From contig NZ_BNAY01000010.1 of NCBI RefSeq assembly GCF_014654365.1, forward strand, positions 310,001 to 374,000: 64,000 bases of DNA. The letters are read 5' to 3'. Both the position numbers and the translations under genes were made by a program. The DNA is from Amycolatopsis oliviviridis. GTDB lineage: Bacteria > Actinomycetota > Actinomycetes > Mycobacteriales > Pseudonocardiaceae. Shown one piece after another: positions 9,002-18,057 of the stretch; positions within the stretch are counted from its first letter, which is position 1, and each line of letters opens with the position of its first letter. The notes beneath the pieces are model-generated. The model saw nothing but the letters and a program-made list of their open reading frames with translations. It was not told the origin of the DNA and ran no database searches.

Positions 9002-10387
9002 ATGACTAGCGGCGACAGCGGGATCCAGGAGACGGCGCGGCTGGTCCGGTTCGCCGAACACGAATCGCGCGCGGAGACGCTCCGGGCCCGGCTGGCGGAT
9101 CTCCACGGCACGATCCGGCTCGCGAAGCGGACGTCGAACCTGTTCCGGGCGCGGACGGCGACCAGCACACCTGGTCTGGACGTCTCGGGGTTCACGCACG
9201 TCCTCGACGTCGATCCCCTGGCCCGCACGGCCGACGTCGAGGGCATGGTCACCTACGAGCAACTCGTGGACGCGACCCTGCCCCACGGGTTGATGCCGAT
9301 GGTCGTGCCGCAGCTCAAGACGATCACGCTCGGCGGCGCGGTCACCGGCCTCGGCATCGAGTCGTCGTCCTTCCGCAACGGCCTCGTGCACGAGTCGGTG
9401 CTGGAGATGGAGTTGCTCACCGGCGACGGCCGGATCGTCGTCGCGCGGCCGGACAACGAGCACAGCGAGCTGTTCCACGGCTTCCCGAACTCGTACGGGA
9501 CGCTCGGTTACGCACTGCGGCTGAAGATCGAGCTGGAGCCGGTCAAACCGTACGTGCGGCTCGACCACGTCCGGTACGACGACCCCGAGGAGTACTTCGC
9601 GGCGCTCGGCGAGGCCTGCCGTGACGGATCGGCCGATTTCGTGGACGGAACCGTCTTCGGGCCGGGCGAGCAGTACCTGACGCTGGGCACGTTCACCTCG
9701 TCGGCACCCACGACCAGCGATTACACCTGGCTCGACATCTACTACAAGTCGATCCGCACGCGGAAGACCGACCATCTCGACGTCCGGGACTACCTGTGGC
9801 GCTGGGACACGGACTGGTTCTGGTGTTCGCGGGCGTTCGGCGTGCAGCGCCGGCTCCCCCGGCTGCTGCTGGGCAGGCGGCTGCTGCGGTCGTCGGTCTA
9901 CTGGAAGGCGGTCGCGCTCGACCGCCGGTTCGGGATCGCCGCGAAGCTCCTCAAGCTGCGCGGGCTTCCTCCCGAAGAGACCGTCGTGCAGGACATCGAG
10001 GTGCCGCTCTCGCGAGCCGCGGAGTTCCTGGACTTCTTCCGCCGGGAGATCCCGATCAGCCCGGTGTGGATCTGCCCGCTGAAGCAGCGTCCGGGTGGCG
10101 TGAACTCGCCGCTGTACGAAATGGACCCCGGAACGCTGTACGTCAACTTCGGCTTCTGGTCCGCGGTACCGCTGGACCCGGGCGAGGCCCCGGATACGCA
10201 CAATCGGCTGATCGAGGCCGAAGTGACACGACTCGGCGGGCGGAAGTCACTGTATTCCGACAGTTTCTATACGGAAGAAGAGTTCTGGCGGCTGTACAAC
10301 GGCGACGCCTACCGGAAACTGAAGACGGCCTACGACCCGGACGGCCGACTCCTCGACCTGTACGCGAAATGCGTGCGGCGGCGGTGA
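9002..10387 (+). CDS. FAD-binding reductase, TmsA/BfaA- or DHCR24-like
   Basis: A 461-residue flavoprotein of the VAO/PCMH fold. The FAD-binding half includes VSGFTHVLDVDPLARTADVE and the glycine-rich PQLKTITLGGAVTGLGIE; the C-terminal half resembles the DHCR24 sterol reductase group. The next gene, 24 bp downstream, is a cyclopropane-fatty-acid-synthase-type methyltransferase. In mycobacteria such reductase-methyltransferase pairs make 10-methyl branched (tuberculostearic) acids, the methyltransferase adding a methylene group to oleoyl chains of phospholipids and the flavoenzyme reducing it. Order and lengths recall Rv3719-Rv3720; whether this pair makes tuberculostearate or acts on another lipid is inference. 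The Shine-Dalgarno is weak, so the start is uncertain. Confidence 0.8.
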   Translation: MTSGDSGIQETARLVRFAEHESRAETLRARLADLHGTIRLAKRTSNLFRARTATSTPGLDVSGFTHVLDVDPLARTADVEGMVTYEQLVDATLPHGLMPMVVPQLKTITLGGAVTGLGIESSSFRNGLVHESVLEMELLTGDGRIVVARPDNEHSELFHGFPNSYGTLGYALRLKIELEPVKPYVRLDHVRYDDPEEYFAALGEACRDGSADFVDGTVFGPGEQYLTLGTFTSSAPTTSDYTWLDIYYKSIRTRKTDHLDVRDYLWRWDTDWFWCSRAFGVQRRLPRLLLGRRLLRSSVYWKAVALDRRFGIAAKLLKLRGLPPEETVVQDIEVPLSRAAEFLDFFRREIPISPVWICPLKQRPGGVNSPLYEMDPGTLYVNFGFWSAVPLDPGEAPDTHNRLIEAEVTRLGGRKSLYSDSFYTEEEFWRLYNGDAYRKLKTAYDPDGRLLDLYAKCVRRR

Positions 10388-10411
10388 CCCGGGCGGGGAA
10401 GAGAGACGAGC

Positions 10412-11674
10412 ATGGCTGAGACGACGACCGTCGGGAAGATCTTCGAGCGGTTGCTCGGCCCGAGCGCCGAAGTGTCCATCACCGCCTATGACGGCAGCAC
10501 GAGCGGCCCGGCGGACGCGCCGGTGTCGATCCAGGTGCGGTCACCGCTGGCGCTGACGTACCTGATGTCCTCACCGGGAGATCTCGGACTCGCGCGCGCC
10601 TACGTCGCCGGCGCGCTCGACGTCGACGGTGATCTCTACTCGGCGCTGCGCGCCCTCGTGGCCCAGGTCGATCAGCTCAGCCCCGCGGACCGGCTGTGGT
10701 TGCTGCGCAAACTCGGCCCCACGCACCTGCGCCGCGTCGCCCCGCCCGCCGAGGAGCTGCCGAGCAGGCTCAAGCGCACCGTCGACGGGTTGCGGCACTC
10801 GAAAGCGCGGGATAGCAACGCGATCTCGAACCACTACGACGTCTCGAACCGGTTCTACGAACTGGTGCTCGGCCCGTCGATGGCCTACACCTGTGCCGCG
10901 TACCCGTCCGCCGAAGCGTCGCTGGAGGAGGCGCAGGCGCACAAATTCGACCTGGTGTGCCGGAAACTCGGCCTGCGGCCGGGGATGCGGTTGCTGGACG
11001 TCGGCTGCGGCTGGGGCGGGATGGTCGAGCACGCCGTCCAGCACTACGGCGTCGAGGCGCTGGGTGTCACCCTCTCGCGCGAGCAAGCCCAGTGGGCGCA
11101 GAAGGACATCGTGACCAAGGGACTCGCGGACCGGGCCGAGGTGCGGCACCTCGACTACCGCGACGTCACCGAAACGGACTTCGACGCCGTGTCGTCGATC
11201 GGGCTCACCGAGCACATCGGCGCGCGGAACCTGCCGTCGTACTTCCGTTTTCTCGCCGGGAAACTGAAGCCGCACGGGCGCATGCTGAACCACTGCATCA
11301 CCAACCCGGACGCCTCCGTGGCGCACCGTTCGCGCGGATTCATCGACCGGTACGTCTTCCCCGACGGCGAACTGGAATCCGTCGGCGAGATCGCCACCGC
11401 GATGCACGACAGCGGCCTGGAAGTGCGGCATTCGGAGAACCTCCGCGAGCATTACGCCACCACCCTCGGCGCCTGGTGCGCCAATCTCGACGCGAACTGG
11501 GACGAGGCGGTCGCCGAGGCGGGCGCCGGGCGGAGCCGGGTCTGGGCGCTGTACATGGCCGCGTGCCGTCTCGCCTTCGAACGGCGGGAGATCGAACTGC
11601 ACCAGGTGCTCGGGGTGAAGGTCGGCGCGGACGGTGACGCGGGCATGCCGTTACGGCCGGATTGGGGCGTTTAG
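10412..11674 (+). CDS. Cyclopropane-fatty-acid-synthase family methyltransferase (TmsB/UfaA1-like)
   Basis: A 420-residue SAM-dependent lipid methyltransferase. An N-terminal SCP2-like segment (ALTYLMSSPGDLGLARAYVAG) leads to the CFA synthase core: the substrate-site text SNHYDVSNRFYELVLGPSMAYTC is present in shorter pieces, and the SAM motif I is LLDVGCGWGG. The catalytic bicarbonate site region SSIGLTEHIG and the end ENLREHYATTLGAW are conserved. It acts on double bonds of membrane phospholipid acyl chains. Co-transcription with the flavin reductase supports branched rather than cyclopropane product. Confidence 0.88.
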   Translation: MAETTTVGKIFERLLGPSAEVSITAYDGSTSGPADAPVSIQVRSPLALTYLMSSPGDLGLARAYVAGALDVDGDLYSALRALVAQVDQLSPADRLWLLRKLGPTHLRRVAPPAEELPSRLKRTVDGLRHSKARDSNAISNHYDVSNRFYELVLGPSMAYTCAAYPSAEASLEEAQAHKFDLVCRKLGLRPGMRLLDVGCGWGGMVEHAVQHYGVEALGVTLSREQAQWAQKDIVTKGLADRAEVRHLDYRDVTETDFDAVSSIGLTEHIGARNLPSYFRFLAGKLKPHGRMLNHCITNPDASVAHRSRGFIDRYVFPDGELESVGEIATAMHDSGLEVRHSENLREHYATTLGAWCANLDANWDEAVAEAGAGRSRVWALYMAACRLAFERREIELHQVLGVKVGADGDAGMPLRPDWGV

Positions 11675-11677
11675 CTT

Positions 11678-13286
11678 TCAGTGGCGAAAGGCTTCGGCGA
11701 GCCACCACGAACCGCCGTCGTCGGCGATCTTGGCGTCGACGACGAGCGGCGCGTCCCGTGGTCCGCCGAGCCATTCCTTGACGGCGGCCAGATCCTCCAC
11801 CGACCGCACGGTGACGCCGTCGCAGCCGCACCCGCGGCCGATCGCCGCGATGTCCGTGTCGGGGAATCGGACCGTGGTCATGTCCGCTTCGCCGAAGTGG
11901 TGGATCTCGGCGCCGTACGCGGCGTCGTTGTAGACGACGACCACGAGCGGGATCCGCAGCCGCACGGCGGTTTCCAGCTCGGAAACCGCCATGTGGAACC
12001 CACCGTCACCGACGCCGAGCACCGGCAGCCGCTCCGGTCGCGCCAGCGCCGCGCCGATCGCCGTCCCGAGTCCGAGCCCGATGCTCTGGAACGCCTGTGT
12101 GAAGCAGAAACCGTTCTCGTCGGGGACGGACAGGTACGCGCTCGGGTAGCCCATGAAGTTCCCGGAGTCGATCGAGAGCACGCGTTCGGTGGGCAGGAGC
12201 TCGTCGAGACGGCGGCTGAGCGTGCGCGGATCGATCCTCCCGTCGCCGGATAGGTCGTTATACGGGACGTCGTTCCACCGTGTGTTCGTGGGGACTTCGC
12301 GGCTCGCGTGGTGGCCACGCCTGCCGAGTTCCGCGTGGACGTCGGCGGCGGTGCTGGTGACGTCGCCGACGACACCGAGGGCGATCGGCCGGTGCGCGCC
12401 GAGCCCGGACTGGTCGACGTCCACCTGGACCAGCCAGGCGCCCGGGCCGAGCAGCTTGCCGTGCCGGGTGGTCCACATGTTCAGCGCGCAGCCCCAGCCG
12501 ATCACGAGGTCGGCGTTCGCGATGAGGTCCGCCGCCCGCGGTGACGAAAAGCCGCCCGAGATCCCGACCGAGTAGGGGTCGTCGTGGAAGAGGCCGTGCG
12601 CCACGGCGGAGGTCGCCAGCAGCGCGCCGGAGACCTCCGCGAGCTCCTTGAGGGGTGCGGCGCTCGCCCGCGCGCCGCGGCCGGCGATGAACACCGGCCG
12701 CCGCGCTCCGGCGAGCAGGTCGGCGAGTTTCGCGACCGCCTCGGCGTCCGGCCTGATCGGCGCGGGCCCGCGGATCTCCGGTATCTCGACCGCGTGGGGC
12801 GCTTCCTGGGCTTGGACGTCGAGAGGGAGGTTGAGGACGACGGTCCGGCGTTGCTGCACTGCCGTCCGGTACGCGCGGACGGTGTCGGCGACCGCGGTGG
12901 GCGCGCCGTGGACACGGTCCGGCACGGCGCCGACGGCGGTCGCGAGCGCGTCCTGGCCGATCCGGAAGTTCGACAGCACCGAGGACGCCGGTGTCCCCGG
13001 TCAGGACGATCATCGGGGTCCGGCTCTTGGCCGCCTCGGTGATCCCGGTGAGCGCGTTGGTCAGCCCGCAGCCCTGGTGGACACTCAGGACCGACACGCG
13101 GCCGCTCATCCGCGCGTACGCGTCGGCCATACTCGCCGCGCCGCCCTCGTGCCGCGCGGCGACGAACCGCACTCCGCCCGCGCGCAACCCGTTGGTGGCC
13201 TCGAAGTTGCCGCTGCCCACCACCCCGAACGCGGCACCGACGCCGAGTTCCGCCAGCGTCCGGCCGACCAGTTCGGCGACGTTCAT
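11678..13286 (-). pseudogene. ThDP-dependent (acetolactate-synthase-like) enzyme, frameshifted
   Basis: The gene reads as a thiamin-diphosphate enzyme of about 536 residues only if two frames are joined. From the ATG at 13286 the N-terminal Pyr domain runs MNVAELVGRTLAELG to PMIVLTGDT, with the conserved Glu in ARHEGGAASMADAYAR. Near 12985-12992 the frame breaks. The remainder continues in another frame as VLSNFRIGQDALATAVGAV, with the central domain and the C-terminal PP domain (GDGGFHMAVSELETAV then VVVYNDAAYG). Two C residues appear to be missing after the codons for GDT; adding them gives GDTPASSVLSNF, as expected for the family. This may be a true inactivation or an assembly error. The start overlaps the stop of the cyclase-family gene (ATGA), so they form an operon. 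Confidence 0.8.
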
Positions 13287-14059
13287 GCCCGCTCGACCAG
13301 CGCGTAGACCCGGGCGGGACTGCCGGAGCCGCCGACGATCGGCAGCGGACTGACGACCAGCAGGGATCCGGTGGCCGGCAGGCTCGCGAGGTTCCGCAAC
13401 TGGGTCAGGCCGTGTTTTCCCGCGCCCAGAAGGAGTTCGTGGCAAGGGAACGCCGGTTCGAGGGCCAAGGCCTGTCCGGCGTCGGTGCCCACGGTCTCCA
13501 CCCCGAACCCGGTGATCGGTGCCTCCTCCGCGAGCCAGCGGGCGCACTCCGCCGAGACACCCGGCGTATGCGGGCCGCTCTCGTCGTTGTTGAGGAAGGC
13601 CTCCTGGTCGTGCGATCGGGCATCCCACCCCGTGCGGTAAAGCAGCCAGCCGCCGTCGGGCAGCGGCCCGTTTTCGCGCTCCCACTCGCGGATGTCCTCG
13701 ACGGAGAGCAGGAAGTCCGGGTCCTCGGCCGCGCGGGCGGACGCGTCGAGCACCACGGCCGGGGCGACCAGCGTGCGCAACGGCACCTCGGAGACGTCGT
13801 GACCGTCCTTGCCCGACACCCAGTGCACGGGGACGTCGAGATGGGTCCCGGTGTGCTCGCCGGTGTGGATGTTGTTCCAGTACCAGCGCGGCCCGCGTTC
13901 GTCGTAGCGGCTGATCTCCTCCAGGCCGAACGGGATCGTGTTCGCGAACGGCTCCGGCAGCTGGAGGATCGGCGTGTTCTCGCTCAACGGGGCGGTGAGA
14001 TCGACGACCTCGATCGCGCCGGTGGTGATCGCGGTGTTCAGCTGGGCCAACAACGACAT
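13283..14059 (-). CDS. Cyclase-family hydrolase (kynurenine-formamidase fold)
   Basis: A 258-residue member of the cyclase/KynB-like metal hydrolase family. The metal-binding signature HTGTHLDVPVHW is intact, with the downstream GVETVGTD and the C-terminal PLPIVGGSGSPARV typical of the group. Family members open amides or esters, for example N-formylkynurenine, or act as isatin hydrolases. It is translationally coupled (4-bp overlap) with the ThDP enzyme, so the two probably act in one degradation route for a keto or aryl acid; the substrate is unknown. Confidence 0.85.
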   Translation of the reverse strand: MSLLAQLNTAITTGAIEVVDLTAPLSENTPILQLPEPFANTIPFGLEEISRYDERGPRWYWNNIHTGEHTGTHLDVPVHWVSGKDGHDVSEVPLRTLVAPAVVLDASARAAEDPDFLLSVEDIREWERENGPLPDGGWLLYRTGWDARSHDQEAFLNNDESGPHTPGVSAECARWLAEEAPITGFGVETVGTDAGQALALEPAFPCHELLLGAGKHGLTQLRNLASLPATGSLLVVSPLPIVGGSGSPARVYALVERA

Positions 14060-14179
14060 GCGTGCCTCCCGGAAGTGACTGGCGTCTTGGTCACCTTAGG
14101 CCTGTTCACGGAGTGGCGGAATTGTCGGACGTCGCTGATAGCTTGCGTCGCGGACTCACGCGAAGAGAGGAGCACATCA

Positions 14180-14653
14180 GTGGCAAAGGTGGCACTGCGG
14201 CCGGTCGAGGATTCGGACCTCGACGCCCTGTTCGACCAGATGCGTGACCCCGAGTCGGTTCGGATGGCCGCGTTCATCGCCAGGGACCCCGAAGATCGCG
14301 AAGCGTTCGACGCTCATATGGCGAAGTTGAGGGCTTCTCAGGACATCGTCCTGCGCGCGGTGACCGGTGACGGGCTTTTCCTCGGCACCGTAGGCAGTTT
14401 CGTCGTGGAGGGCGACGCTGAAGTCACCTACTGGATCGACCGTTCGGCTTGGGGACGCGGAATCGCCACCCAGGCCCTCGCGCTGCTGCTCGACATCGTC
14501 AAGGTCCGTCCCTTGTACGCCCGCGCCGCCAGCGACAACCTCGGATCGCTTCGGGTCCTGCAGAAGGCGGGCTTCACGATCATCGGCACCGAGAACTCCT
14601 ACGCGGCCGCGCGGGACGCTGAAATAGAAGAAACCGTTCTGCGCCTCGGCTAG
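14180..14653 (+). CDS. GNAT family N-acetyltransferase
   Basis: A 157-residue acetyltransferase of the RimJ/RimL-like group. The GTG at 14180 is chosen because GAGAGGA lies nine bases upstream and the protein then begins with the family text VALRPVEDSDLDALFDQM. The acetyl-CoA loop is WIDRSAWGRGIATQAL, followed by ARAASDNLGSLRVLQKAGF. The substrate (amine, peptide N-terminus or small molecule) is unknown. It is divergent from the cyclase-family operon, with 120 bp between them. Confidence 0.88.
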   Translation: MAKVALRPVEDSDLDALFDQMRDPESVRMAAFIARDPEDREAFDAHMAKLRASQDIVLRAVTGDGLFLGTVGSFVVEGDAEVTYWIDRSAWGRGIATQALALLLDIVKVRPLYARAASDNLGSLRVLQKAGFTIIGTENSYAAARDAEIEETVLRLG

Positions 14654-14664
14654 TTTCCTTACGG

Positions 14665-14700
14665 CCGAAGATCATCTTCGGACAGTTCTCGCTGTTTTTG
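14665..14700 (+). terminator. Possible terminator after the GNAT gene
   Basis: Twelve bases after the stop codon is the near-perfect palindrome CCGAAGAT-C-ATCTTCGG (14665-14681). It is followed at once by a small ACAG...CTGT dyad running into TTTTT (14694-14699). The T-run is unusual for this genome. A role in ending transcription of the GNAT gene is inference. Confidence 0.35.
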
Positions 14701-14872
14701 AGGGCAGACTCATGGCGGCGATGCACTGGGATCGGGCAGCGTGGTTTTCGTATCCAGGGTTTCGTATCCGGCAGATGCCTGGGTACAGGACACAGCCGGA
14801 TCACCACGAAATTCAAGGAGAGTGAGACCTTGACGGTCATGCCGCGCGGTAGTCGTCAGCCGGCATCGTGAG

Positions 14873-14926
14873 CCTGAGCGGTTCAGGTGGCCGGTTGAGC
14901 TCGACCGGCCACCTGAAGCGCTCGGG
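14873..14926. repeat. Long imperfect inverted repeat (54 nt hairpin)
   Basis: CCTGAGCG (14873-14880), a G, then TTCAGGTGGCCGGT (14882-14895) pair with ACCGGCCACCTGAA (14904-14917), a G, and CGCTCGGG (14919-14926). The 8-nt loop is TGAGCTCG. The 14-bp inner stem is perfect, and the outer 8 bp have one G-T wobble. It lies in the otherwise gene-free stretch 14654-15400, just before an IS30 transposase remnant. It could be a terminator or part of a dead element; I cannot decide which. Between 14700 and 14872 I see nothing. Confidence 0.6.
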
Positions 14927-14942
14927 CACGGTCGGACACGCG

Positions 14943-15062
14943 TTGCGGAATGCCCTGCCGACAAGCCCTGAAATCGCCGCCGCTGAACTCAACGACCGGC
15001 CACGGCAGACACTGGGGTGACTCAAGCCGATCGAAGCGTTCAGCAAATGGCGGCTACTGAAA
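14943..15062 (+). mobile_element. IS30-family transposase C-terminal remnant
   Basis: Translating from 14943 gives the recognisable C-terminus of an IS30 transposase: SPEIAAAELNDRPRQTLG, then a TGA stop at 15018-15020, then LKPIEAFSKW. The family consensus is of the form AAELNxRPRKTLGWxTPAE, so the stop replaces the expected Trp (TGG). No catalytic DDE domain, other transposase domain or terminal inverted repeat is visible, so this is a decayed fragment. The flanking DNA to 15400 is less GC-rich than the rest of the window and holds no gene I would defend. Confidence 0.6.
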
Positions 15063-15364
15063 TCGCGTTCGCCAGCGACGTGTTCGGATCTGGCCTTGAT
15101 TGGTCGATCACGACCGGTTTTCGGACGAGCAGACGATCAAAATCCTGCGGCGGGTGCAACGAACCATCGGCAGTGCGCTACATCGTCAACGTCGCGATGG
15201 TTGAGCCTCCCAGCGGTCAGCAATCATGCCCATCTGAAGCGCTCAGCCACAGCCACACCGCAAACGAGGGCAGCGGCCACGCCAACTATCTGGCGTAGAT
15301 GCCAAGTATTGCCTTTCGTCACAGTAAAGTACCACTCCTGAAACCGCCGAGAATACTTTTCATA

Positions 15365-15401
15365 TTCGCACACTTGTTCGATAGCTGGTATTCTTACGGG
15401 G
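15365..15401 (+). promoter_or_regulatory. Candidate promoter of the DUF222-HNH gene, leaderless type
   Basis: TATTCT at 15389-15394 resembles a -10 element and TTCGCA at 15365-15370 could be a weak -35 with an 18-nt spacer. The GTG start at 15401 then lies six bases after the -10, as in leaderless actinobacterial transcripts. No Shine-Dalgarno precedes the GTG, which agrees with this. The call rests on spacing only. Confidence 0.3.
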
Positions 15402-16651
15402 TGTCCAGTCAACGAATCCTCGAACCGCCGCAGGAGCTGTGGCGTGCCGGTGCGCGGGAGCTCGCGCACGGCGTGGTCGAGCGATTGTCGTTGGCACGCC
15501 AGGCTTTGGCCGAGATCGGGCAGTTCCTGGTCGAGATCGAATCCCGGGGTCCGATGGAGCTGTTCGGGCACGGATCGACCGCGGGCTGGTTCGCCGAAAC
15601 CGCCCGGATCAGCCCCAAGGAAGCAGGTGCCACCGTGGCGCGGGCGGTGGCGGTGAACGAGGGCCGGAATCTGGACGGCACCCCCGCGCCCGCTTTCGCA
15701 CCGATAGCGGGCGCCGCCGCGGCCGAGGGAGATCTCGGCCATCAGCAGCTGGATCCGATCCTCGCCGTGCTCAAGAAGATTCCCGCTGAGGCTTCGGAGG
15801 AAGACAGGTCCGGGGCGGAACAGATCCTGGTCAACCTCGCCCGCAGCGCCGGCCCGCACGAGATCAGCAAGATCGGCGCGGAACTCCTGGCCCACCTCGA
15901 CCCCGACGGCAACGAGCCGAAGGACGAAGACCTCAAACCGCCGTCCCGCGAGGTGCATCTCCGGAAACGCGACGACGGCTGGTGGAGACTCAACGGTCTC
16001 CTGGACCCCGAATTCGGCGCCAGAGCCAACGCCCTGTTCGAGACCTGGGGACAACGAAGACCCGTCGACGAGGACGGTAACCGCGACCCTCGCACCCCCG
16101 GTGAACGCCATGGCGACGCGCTCTTCGACGCGATCCACTACGCGATGACCAACGACAAAGCACCGACCCTCTCCGGGGACCGCACCACCATCGTCGTCAC
16201 CCTCCCCCTGGAGACCCTGACCTCAGGACTCGGATCCGCCTGCGTCGACGAAGTCACCCAGATCACCGCTCGCCACGCCCGGATGCTGGCCTGCGATGCC
16301 AAGATCATCCCCGCCGTACTCGGCTCCGAGAGCGAACCCCTCGACATCGGCCGCGCCGCCCGCACCGTCACGCCAGGACAACGACGGGCCTTGAACCTCC
16401 GCGACCGCGGCTGCGCGTTCCCTGGCTGTCAAAGGAAACCCAAGCACTGCGAAGCGCACCACATACTCCCGTGGGGCGAACTCGGCGACACCGACCTCGG
16501 CAACCTGTGCCTCCTGTGCCGCTACCACCACATGGTCATCCACGGACAATCCGGCTGGAAGGTCCGCCTGGCCGCCGACGGCAGGCCCGAGTTCGTCCCG
16601 CCGCAGTACCTGGACCCGCTACAGAAGCCGCGCTGCAACAACAATCGCTGA
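15401..16651 (+). CDS. DUF222 and HNH-endonuclease domain protein (13E12-repeat type)
   Basis: A 416-residue protein with the DUF222 helical region (about residues 1-310, including the stretch LNGLLDPEFGARANALFETW) and a C-terminal HNH nuclease motif. The motif reads RGCAFPGCQRKPKHCEAHH, then WGELGDTDLGNLCLLCRYHH, with zinc-binding Cys pairs and the catalytic His doublet. These proteins are multicopy in actinobacteria, often near mobile DNA; their role is not established, although a homing or mobile-element function is usually suspected. The gene lies directly after an IS30 remnant, consistent with that. A longer open frame upstream of 15401 is poorly coding. Confidence 0.88.
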   Translation: MSSQRILEPPQELWRAGARELAHGVVERLSLARQALAEIGQFLVEIESRGPMELFGHGSTAGWFAETARISPKEAGATVARAVAVNEGRNLDGTPAPAFAPIAGAAAAEGDLGHQQLDPILAVLKKIPAEASEEDRSGAEQILVNLARSAGPHEISKIGAELLAHLDPDGNEPKDEDLKPPSREVHLRKRDDGWWRLNGLLDPEFGARANALFETWGQRRPVDEDGNRDPRTPGERHGDALFDAIHYAMTNDKAPTLSGDRTTIVVTLPLETLTSGLGSACVDEVTQITARHARMLACDAKIIPAVLGSESEPLDIGRAARTVTPGQRRALNLRDRGCAFPGCQRKPKHCEAHHILPWGELGDTDLGNLCLLCRYHHMVIHGQSGWKVRLAADGRPEFVPPQYLDPLQKPRCNNNR

Positions 16652-16704
16652 CCCCGAGGAGCCCGCCACCACCACCGGCGACGGGCCCTTCGTCATGCCC
16701 ACGT

Positions 16705-18057
16705 TCAGTTGAACCAGGTCCCGAACATCGAACTCTGCGACCGCCCCTCCAGCCGCTTCCCGAGATCGACGGCCTGCGCCTCGGTGAGCAGGCAGATGTA
16801 GTCGGTGACGGCCCGAGCGCACCGAGCCTCCTTGTTCTTCTCGAAGGTTCCCTTGGCCTCGTCGTCGCGCTTGATGTCGCGGTAGATCGTGCGGAGCTGA
16901 ATCGGGATCTTCGGGCTGGTCGGCGACTTCGCCAAGCACGTGAACAAGCGATCGAAGAGGGAGCCGATGATCCTCTTCTGACCTTCCTGGTGGATCGCCA
17001 GTGGCGGCCGGTCGATCACGTAGAACCAGGTGAGTTCCTTCAGCGCGGCGACCCGGTACTGGCTGTCCTGGTCCACCTCCACATAAGGAGGTTCATCGAG
17101 GAGCCGGACCGCCTTCACGAACCGGGTGAGATGCCTGCTGGTGATCTTGTTCATCCGGACCCGATTCTCACGGGTCTCCCAGAACTGTGACTCGAGGCTC
17201 CTGCCGAACTCCTTGACGATCACATCGATCTGCTCTTGAAAGCGATACTCGTTGAACCCTTTGAGCTTCTTCAGACGGCGATGACCGTGCTCGAATATTC
17301 GCTCCTTGTCGACCTCCAGGTGATGCAGGGGGATCAAGCCCGCACGGAAGTAGTCCTCGAGGTCATGGGTCGCGTAGCTGATGTCATCGGCCCAGTCCAT
17401 CAAGATCGCGTTCGCGGATCTCAGCTCGCCGAGGCTGGATTTCCTTGCCCAATCGAAGTCGGTCAACTCCGTCTGATAGGCACCCCATTTCTCGCCATGG
17501 CCACGGTCGGTCCACAAGGCCGTTGACTTGGCCGAATCACGTGGCTTGAGGCGCGGGTACTTGAGGACCGCGTTCAGCGTCGCCCGAGTCAGGTTGAGAC
17601 CCATGTGCTCTTCCTTCCGCCGCGCGAGTTTCGTCACCACCCGGAAGGATTGCGCGTTCCCCTCGAAACCCTCCAGCCCGCTGACCTGGGCGAGGCGCTG
17701 GTCGAGGACCTCCTCGGCGATGTGCCCGAACGGCGGATGCCCGATGTCGTGCACGAGTCCCGCCGTCTCGACGACATCTTCATTCAGACCTGAGCCGTCC
17801 GGGAATCCCGCCTCACTGGATTTATAGCGCAGGTGCTGTACGAGTCTTCGGCTCATCTGCGCGACTTTCAGGCTGTGCGTGAGCCGGTTGTGCAGCACCA
17901 ACTGCTCATTGACGGCAGCCACCTGCGCCACTCCGGCGAGCCGCCGGAACGCGGACGAGTACAGAACCCGGTCCCGATCCCGCTGATACTCGTCCCGATA
18001 TGCCTTCTTCTTGCGCGCATCGTGGCGCCGAGCAGTTCCGAACGTCCCCTCCGACAT
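16705..18057 (-). CDS. dGTPase-like HD-domain dNTP triphosphohydrolase
   Basis: A 450-residue enzyme of the Dgt family, which removes triphosphate from dGTP or other dNTPs. The HD metal site is complete: His61 in HNRLTHSLKVAQ, His103-Asp104 in LVHDIGHPPFGH, and the distal Asp region DWADDISYATHDLED (221-235). The ATG at 18057 has a strong site (GAGGAGG) eight bases upstream. Its codons are visibly less GC-rich than those of its neighbours, and it stands beside an HNH protein and an IS remnant, which suggests transfer. Besides housekeeping dNTP control, dGTPases of this type are known as phage-defence factors that deplete dNTPs; that role here is inference. Confidence 0.88.
   Translation of the reverse strand: MSEGTFGTARRHDARKKKAYRDEYQRDRDRVLYSSAFRRLAGVAQVAAVNEQLVLHNRLTHSLKVAQMSRRLVQHLRYKSSEAGFPDGSGLNEDVVETAGLVHDIGHPPFGHIAEEVLDQRLAQVSGLEGFEGNAQSFRVVTKLARRKEEHMGLNLTRATLNAVLKYPRLKPRDSAKSTALWTDRGHGEKWGAYQTELTDFDWARKSSLGELRSANAILMDWADDISYATHDLEDYFRAGLIPLHHLEVDKERIFEHGHRRLKKLKGFNEYRFQEQIDVIVKEFGRSLESQFWETRENRVRMNKITSRHLTRFVKAVRLLDEPPYVEVDQDSQYRVAALKELTWFYVIDRPPLAIHQEGQKRIIGSLFDRLFTCLAKSPTSPKIPIQLRTIYRDIKRDDEAKGTFEKNKEARCARAVTDYICLLTEAQAVDLGKRLEGRSQSSMFGTWFN

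Noticed and set aside
7606..9252. Long minus-strand frame opposite the SGNH hydrolase
   Set aside because: Composition is that of an antisense shadow, and the plus strand carries all four SGNH blocks and a signal peptide.
15017..15298. A 93-codon frame in the gap before the HNH gene
   Set aside because: No ribosome site, poor codon pattern and no family text; it crosses the IS30 remnant in another frame.
16652..16704. Short GC dyad after the HNH gene as terminator
   Set aside because: Only five base pairs with mismatches could be paired; too weak to list.
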